Positions 58,011-64,000 of a stretch of 64,000 bases of DNA are shown here, piece by piece (within the stretch, counting starts at the first letter, position 1; every line of letters begins with the position of its first letter). A program made the position numbers and the translations under genes. The stretch covers positions 1,302,001-1,366,000 of the forward strand of contig JAQQWL010000009.1 in NCBI GenBank assembly GCA_038363925.1, read 5' to 3'. The notes under the pieces are model-generated. The model did not search any database and had not been told where the DNA came from. It worked only from the letters and a program-made list of their open reading frames with translations. The stretch is from Apiospora phragmitis. Taxonomy: Eukaryota; Ascomycota; Sordariomycetes; Amphisphaeriales; Apiosporaceae.

Positions 58011-60194
58011 TTTTAGAACGAAAAAGATAAGGGCCCCCGTTAGACTTTATAATTCTCGGATCTTCCCCCTTTTCTTTATTTTATTTAACCACTCTCGTAA
58101 TACCTAAAGTTCGGAATACAACAAGGAGTAGATAGGTTAGTGAAAGGGCTCCGTCCCGGGTTCGAAATTAATAATATAACTAGCTGCTCGGTTCGACGGA
58201 AAGATATTATATTTTTCGGTCTCGAAGAAGGTAGTTAGGTGTTGGATATAGCTAGGGATAAAAGGTAGGGCCCCTTCTCCGGGCGTTTCTCCCTCTTTTT
58301 ATACCGCTTTTCGTAGAAATATAATAATATAATATAAGGTATTACCTTTATAAGCGCGGTAGAAGGGGCGAGGGTTTATAAGCTAGACTTTAGTTACGTT
58401 AATAAAAAACTATTAACGGTTTTTTCCCGTGTTAATAACTAGTTTTAACTTTTATATAACTTTATAAAATAATAAGACCGGGGTATTTTTATAACGAAAG
58501 TCTCGATTAATAATAATATAAGAGCGTCGGATTTATTTTATAACTTTTTAGAAATTAATAAGATTAAATTTTACTTAATAAACGCCGTAAATAAGGATAT
58601 ATAAATTATTAATAAAACTAATAGATATTATTTATAAAAAGGTTTAAAATAATTTAGTTTATAAAGCGAAAATGTGGTTAATTATATTTATTTCAAAATA
58701 CGTATTTAAATTAAAATAAATAAAGATTAACGTTATACGCGATAAAAGAATAATGATTATAATAAGGGCTTGTAAGGTTTTAAATACCCTTATAAAAGGA
58801 TTTTTATTCGAAAAGGGTACACTTTTATTTAAAACCTTTTCCCGTTTTTCGAGATTCGTTATACTAGTATTTAATCTTTAATAAGATATTTATTAACGTA
58901 ATATCCTTTTTTATTATATTAGTAATAAATAATATAATTTAAATTCGGGTAGCCCGCGATATTATTCCGTGCCGGTCCGGCTTACGCGTTCTTAAGGTAA
59001 AACAGTAAAGTAGATACGTTTTATTTTTTTTTATAGTTTAGCGGGCCTTGCTTTTTACGCTTAGAATCCCTAGGCTCCGGATTATCCGAATTAATGTAGC
59101 TTCATAAACCTTTAATAAGTATTATTATCGTTCGGCTTTTTATATTCCCCTCTTTTATCGATTTTAATAAGATTTTTTACTTTTTTTTATTAAATCGATT
59201 ATATTATTCCGTTATTTTAAAATATTATTATAATAATTTATAATATTATAATATAAAGGTTAAAAAGCTTGCTAAAGAAGTAATATATACGTTCCCGGTC
59301 GGAGCGCGGGCGGACTTAGCTTTTTAAAAAGGCTAAGTACTCGTGAAACTACCGCGGATCCTAGTTTAAAAGTTAATACGCCTCTTTTAATTAAAAATTA
59401 ATTATAATAGCCTTATTAATAAGGCTTTAAATAACCGCCCGCGTTTATTTTAAAAAGGTTGTTTAATAATATTTTAATTATTTTAATTCGTATTCGGAGG
59501 CGTATTATTTTTTTAAACGAAATTATTATTTTATTTCTTAATTTATTTAGCTACGTACGTATAAAATCTTAGCGTGGGCGTTACGGTAGCGTTTTAAAGT
59601 AGTTTTATAAATTATTTATAACTTTTTAACCTAGCTTTCCTACCGTGCTTTAATAAAAGTTAAATTAAATTAATTATATTAAAACTTAATCGATTTATTA
59701 AAGTTTAAATCGAGATTATTAACCGATAAGGTTCCGTTAATATCGTTATTTAAGAATAAATTATTAGTAAGGTTTAAGTTATACCCCTCTAATTCTAAGG
59801 GGGTGTCGGCTTCGCCGCCCGATAGGTTTAAAAAAAATAAAAGGTTTTCTATATCCTTATCTTTTTATTAAGAGGCTTATTTTTTAACCTTTTTAAAACG
59901 TTTTTTAAACGACGACCGTTTAAGCTTTAATTAATCGAGCTCTTTTTAAAGGTATACTTTTAAGGGTACGTTAGGGGGAGCGTCGGGCCCGATAGTAAAT
60001 AAGGGATTATTAATAATGTCCGTAGCTGCTCCTGCCTCTTTTTCTTTTTTCTTTTTAGGAGGGGGATTCGTTAGTCCTTCGTCTTCGCCATTCTTAACGG
60101 TCATGTTCGGAGGATTAAGAGCTATAAGAGTTATCCTTTTTTTTTCGAAATCGATATTATTAATAAATAGGTTATGTTATAAAAGCGTTAGAAT

Positions 60195-60368
60195 TATAAA
60201 AATATATCGATCCCTAGGTATTAATAATATATAAGTATAATAAAATAAAGTTAACGCTTATTTCGTATATATTCTCTATAAGAATGTAGGATATTATAAG
60301 GAAATTAAAAGGAGAGGGGCCCGGGAGCTATAAGACGTACGGATGCTTCCTTTATCCTGTTATAATTA
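60195..60368 (-). repeat. 5' LTR of the Gypsy element
   Basis: The strongly RIP-altered copy of the 174-bp repeat. It retains the RIP-resistant GC-rich core GAGAGGGGCCCGGGAGC and TGCTTCCTTTATCCTGTTATA shared with 53552-53725. Confidence 0.85.
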
Positions 60369-61081
60369 AACTATTATATTTTTTTTAAAAATAATAAGCT
60401 TTTATATTAATAATTATATATTTTATTATAAAATACCGCCGTAATATTAAAGATATAAAGTTATATAAAAAATATTATAAACTTATATTATAAATTAAAG
60501 ACTTAATTTAAAACTATTTTAAAGCGCTTAAAACGCTAATTATATATCGCTTTCTTTTAAATTATTAACTATAATAAAATAATAAAAAAGAAATAAAATA
60601 GACTTAATTATTAAGAATTACGAGAAAATAGTCAGTTAGATCGTGTGGCCAGTTAAACCGTGGGGTACGTTAACCTTTAAGAGCTTTTTTCGAAAAGAAG
60701 CGACTCCTTGTATACTTATGTATTTAAGTGATTTCTGCCCCAATGCTTCAAAAACACCAGGATTCAAGTATGGCGATGGTGAATTTTGGGGACAAGAAGA
60801 GGAGTGTCTATAAAGCCATTAATAGCATTTACGAACAAGATATCTCAAGTATACGAGGTATCCGCAGAGTACAGCGGCTGGTTATAAACCAGGACAGATT
60901 CAACATGGAAAAAGCAATGCCCGACTCAAAAGAACATATCCTTTGGGATGAGGTGAAGACCAGCTCAGCTGCCTCAATCGCGACCACCTGCTGTAGCCGT
61001 ATTCTCTGGTAATCTATACGTCTTGGGGCTACAGTACGTCAAGATGATGAGGACACCACCGCAAACTCAACTAAAAGATCC

Positions 61082-62550
61082 TCATTCTCCTTTATCTGCC
61101 ACCTGCTGGGCCAACTCCACCTTGATCAGCGACATGACACTTCCAAATGGTTGGGAGATCATTGTGATCTGGAGTCTGGGATCGGCCTCCTGAAAAATGG
61201 CCTCCCAATCTTTGATGGTACGCTCTTGGCTGTTGAACGTCCCCATCATGGTCAGATCCCGCACCCGCAGCAGGCGCTCCCTCGACCGGGGGACGGAGCC
61301 CGGCTCGGGCAGGACGCAGTCCATGATGACGATGGACGAGTTGGCCCGCAGGGACGGCACCAGGGCCCGCAGGATCTTGACGCAGTTCTCAAAGTTCCAG
61401 TCGTGGAGGATCATGCGGAGCAGGTAGACGTCGGCCCCGACCACCGGCTGGGTCTCGAAGAAGCTGTGCGCTTGGTGCTGGATACGGCTGGCGATGCCGG
61501 TGTCCTTGCCCTCCAGGATATTGGGTACCTCTTTGATGACCTCGGGCAAGTCTTGTACGATGAATCGCAGGTTGGGGTATGCTTCGGCGAGAGCGATGCT
61601 GGAATGCCCTGTGGAGCCACCGACCTAGCAGTGAGAAGATTCAGAGAGTTAGGAATAATATGACAATTGGGCTGAGAGAGTGTGTGTGTAAACAAAGAAA
61701 AACGGCACTCAGACTCACATCAACAATAAGGTCGTTCGGGCTGCGTCCCCAGTCAAGTCCGCTCACGACATGCTTTACGTTAGTGCCGTGATCGGTGGAG
61801 ATAGCTCTCATGTAGCCGGCGAAGCGTTCATGGAGGACCGGTTCCTGACTCATGTATTCAAAGAAGGAGAGATCGTGATTGAAAGCCACGTTGTGCGCGG
61901 TATGGCTCTTGTCCGTTTCATAGGGCCACCGCTTATGCGCCTGGGTCAGGCTGGCTGCGATAGGAGCCGTGACGTTGGTCGCATACACAGCCCAGTTACG
62001 GTAGTGTTCATTCGTCGCGAACAGCGCCGAAGTGGTAGAGTGAGAGACTTGCTGGTTCCGTTCTAGAAAAAGTCCAGTCGTCATAGCCATGCGGACGACG
62101 CTCTTCAGCCGGGTCTCAGTACAGCCAGCCCTCTCCGCTAGGTTGGGGTAGGACATTTTACCCTTGGCGGGTACCAGGGTGAAGATGTTGAAGGCGCAAA
62201 GCCATTGCAGACAAGCGGTATAATGAAACTAAGATTTTATGGTAAGCATTCTGGCTTTGTATCCTTGGGTTTGGACGTACTCCTGGCTGGAAGTTGATCA
62301 TGTAATCACTGGGGCCTGTTGCCAATTGTAATAGCTTCAGACACTGATCCATAATACGTTCTCTAGCCTCCTGCATCTCCAGAGGTGCATCTTGTGGAAT
62401 GGTATGAATGGGATCGTCTGAGTCCCCATCGAGCGACGGTTGGACACCACCGATAGACCGAATGTACTCGCTGAGATCTTCGACGTCGTTCGTAAGCTTA
62501 TGGGCTATAGCCTCCATAGGGGATGGCTTGGAGAAGGAGTGTGGCGACAT
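61082..62550 (-). CDS. SAM-dependent O-methyltransferase (fungal, plant-type)
   Basis: There are three exons on the minus strand (62550-62281, 62228-61719, 61624-61082), giving 440 residues, intact. The N-terminal helical dimerisation region contains ARERIMDQCLKLLQLATGP and LQWLCAFNIFTLVP, then a winged-helix segment (SYPNLAERAGCTETRLKSVVRMAM). The Rossmann core starts across the second intron as LIVDVGGSTGHSSIALAEAYP (SAM motif I). The catalytic His region is VYLLRMILHDWNFENC, followed by SIVIMDCVLPEPG and the C-terminal MMGTFNSQERTIKDWEAIF. This family methylates hydroxyls of polyketides and terpenoids. It is the rightmost recognisable gene; its substrate is unknown, but with the P450 and cyclase to the left it may be a tailoring enzyme, or belong to a cluster continuing beyond the window. 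Confidence 0.92.
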
Positions 62551-64000
62551 CGTGGCTAGATGGTTCCGGTGCTACTAGTAGAGTGGTAAAACTGATTAGA
62601 GAAGAGGGATGATAGCAGGCTCTCGTCGCGATCCTTTCCTTGTACTTTGCACGTTCCTTCAGAAGCGGGCTCTAGTGGGAATATTTAAGTACTTCCTTTG
62701 CTACTGAAGAAATACGAATGCATCCGAAAGCTTCCTTCGTTATCGGTCTGCTATTGGCTCCAGGTTACGGACTTGTCGAACAATTGCGGAGTTAAGGGGC
62801 TGTGCTGCTAACTACAGCTCAACCAGTAGGGTAAGCTTTTCTTCTCTTCAATCAGAAGGCATACACACCGCGTGGAAAGCTAGCACGCGTGTTCTTTTTC
62901 GTCTCCCATTGTTGGTTAATCTATCATGATATCAGTAGCGAATAGGCCGTGATGATGTCGAAACGGGACGATGGCGGCCTAAGTTTGAAAGAGGCTTCGT
63001 GTTCGGTCCGCGTTGGTCTAGGTGTTCTGGAAGACTTTAACCTGTGAGAATTCTGCATTAGTCTGTAGCAAGGAGTAGGAGAAGACGCTATTATTGTTTC
63101 AGTACGACTCTACATGTATATGTTCAACTCCCCAAGCCAGGTATCACAGTAGTGTGCAACATAGCTTTCACACCAAAATACAGTGTGTGACCGATGTTTC
63201 CCAGAAACACCGTCCCATGTGTATGAACTTACCTAAAGTTCTAGAAGGCCTGAACACCGGGAGGTTGACCAATCGCAGCAGGCTGCCTTTAATCCTTTAG
63301 GGGTTTCGGGCTCACTTAGTGTTTCCTTCGCAACCAGCCCGAATAAGTCAATATGGCAAGCAAATACAGTTATTTAGCGCCATACTTCATGCAAGAGTTA
63401 AAATTTGCCTTGCTGGGTGGTACGGTAGAGCTTAAACTCCTTATTGGTAAATTCAATTGCAAGCATACGTGAAGCGCGTGGCTCAAACTCTGATATTGCT
63501 GTCGTTGAACTGCATGCACAATCCAATGTTGAGGTAGCGCCTGGTTTGGCAGTGGTCTTGAAGCCTCAGCGTAATCTCCCGTTCTACCGCGTTAAAGGGC
63601 ACGCGTCTACTGGCCCTTCGTTTAGGTATTGACCTGGGTCAAACGCAGAGAGGCAAGGAAGGCTAGAAACCTTACGTTGAGGAGACTGGTCTGGACTGCA
63701 TTCTGGTAATAAATGAATGGAGAGAAAGCAGCTGAACCCCTCGAGTAATGCAAGGCCATTCCGCTCTCCCGTACGAACAAGCAGCAGTAGCTTCTGTAAG
63801 TGCAGGAGGACAGACATCAAAATAACCACCACACGAGCATTGAGAGGGGCGGTACATAAGCCAAAACAGAGCGTTCATTATCCAACCGCCACTGGGCCAT
63901 TTGGCTCAGTCGTTGCTGCGACGTTTACCTATTCCCAGCGTAAAAAGCAGCGGTTAGAAAAAATTGCTCGAGGCTCGTGTTCCTGGGGTATGATTTTCGT
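62551..64000. other. Right-end flank
   Basis: About 1.45 kb to the window edge. The first 300 bp are probably the promoter of the O-methyltransferase. Small open frames beyond show no protein family features. Confidence 0.35.

Larger units (their letters stand above)
53552..60368 (-). mobile_element. Ty3/Gypsy LTR retrotransposon, RIP-inactivated, minus orientation
   Basis: Two 174-bp direct repeats (53552-53725 and 60195-60368) flank 6.5 kb of AT-rich sequence. Orientation is fixed by a polypurine tract (AAAAGGGGGGA on the minus strand) immediately inside the 53.7-kb LTR, and by minus-strand reverse transcriptase remnants at about 58.0 kb, so the 5' LTR is at the right. In minus orientation the LTR ends in CACA; its start TA probably derives from TG by RIP. 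A possible 5-bp duplication ATTAA occurs at 53547-53551 and 60365-60369, which would shorten the LTR by four bases. No intact gag or pol frame survives. Confidence 0.82.
51863..60665 (-). mobile_element. RIP-mutated Fot1/pogo DNA transposon, split by a Gypsy element
   Basis: The AT-rich block is bounded by imperfect terminal inverted repeats: CCCCACAAGTGAATTGAACAC at 51863-51883 (21 bp) and its degenerate inverse at 60645-60665, each followed outward by TA (51861-51862 and 60666-60667), the expected target duplication. Without the inserted Gypsy element the two parts (51863-53551 and about 60369-60665) add to about 2.0 kb, the normal size of Fot1-like elements. Transposase remnants read on the minus strand in the left part. 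The extreme AT content and TpA richness are the footprint of RIP. Confidence 0.72.

Noticed and set aside
1..64000. tRNA, rRNA or CRISPR features
   Set aside because: No convincing T-loop/acceptor pairing, rRNA-like stretch or regularly spaced repeat-spacer series was found; the repeated units at 38.8 kb are too short and irregular and lie within TIRs.

Overview
The window is nuclear DNA of a filamentous ascomycete (Pezizomycotina; possibly Eurotiomycetes, but the sequence alone does not settle this). The reasons are short introns of about 50-100 nt with GTRNGT donors and CTAAC/CTGAC-like branch sites, a fungal gene repertoire (Flc/TRP-like channel, Egh16-like secreted protein, GH55 glucanase, Zn2Cys6 regulator), and an 8.8-kb AT-rich block with the C-to-T/G-to-A signature of repeat-induced point mutation (RIP).

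Region 1-25.4 kb is ordinary core genome: the 3' end of an Flc/TRP-like channel, rtt103, clathrin light chain, cytochrome c oxidase subunit 7, a mitochondrial PPR-type protein, acetoacetyl-CoA synthetase, a small unassigned membrane protein, a secreted GH55 beta-1,3-glucanase and an Egh16-like secreted protein. Gene-poor gaps lie at 9.8-14.0, 17.3-20.1 and 25.4-28.9 kb. Several well-conserved genes here carry single-base frameshifts in short homopolymers, so assembly indels and genuine decay must both be considered.

Region 28.9-33.5 kb holds a decayed minus-strand locus. It can be read, across one canonical in-phase intron, as a single AAA (CbxX/CfxQ-type)-TPR-CHAT protein. It carries many stops, several of them of the kind RIP produces, and the catalytic His of the CHAT domain is changed.

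Region 33.7-62.6 kb looks like a specialised-metabolism neighbourhood. A cytochrome P450 and a UbiA-type membrane terpene cyclase (the fumagillin-cyclase class) are divergently transcribed from a shared 0.8-kb promoter. Around them lie a frameshifted Zn2Cys6 regulator, an internally deleted O-methyltransferase relic, a second transcription-factor-like gene, an MFS exporter with one in-frame TGA, and an intact O-methyltransferase near the right edge. An intact eEF1B-alpha gene sits inside this set. It is either a syntenic core island or a possible self-resistance copy.

Transposon debris breaks up the second half: a MITE with a repetitive core inside a HET-like relic (38.8 kb), a pogo/Fot1 fragment abutting a LINE endonuclease fragment (48.6-49.2 kb), and at 51.9-60.7 kb a RIP-mutated Fot1/pogo DNA transposon with TIRs and TA target duplication that was split by a RIP-mutated Ty3/Gypsy element with 174-bp LTRs. 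No rRNA, tRNA or CRISPR array was recognised.
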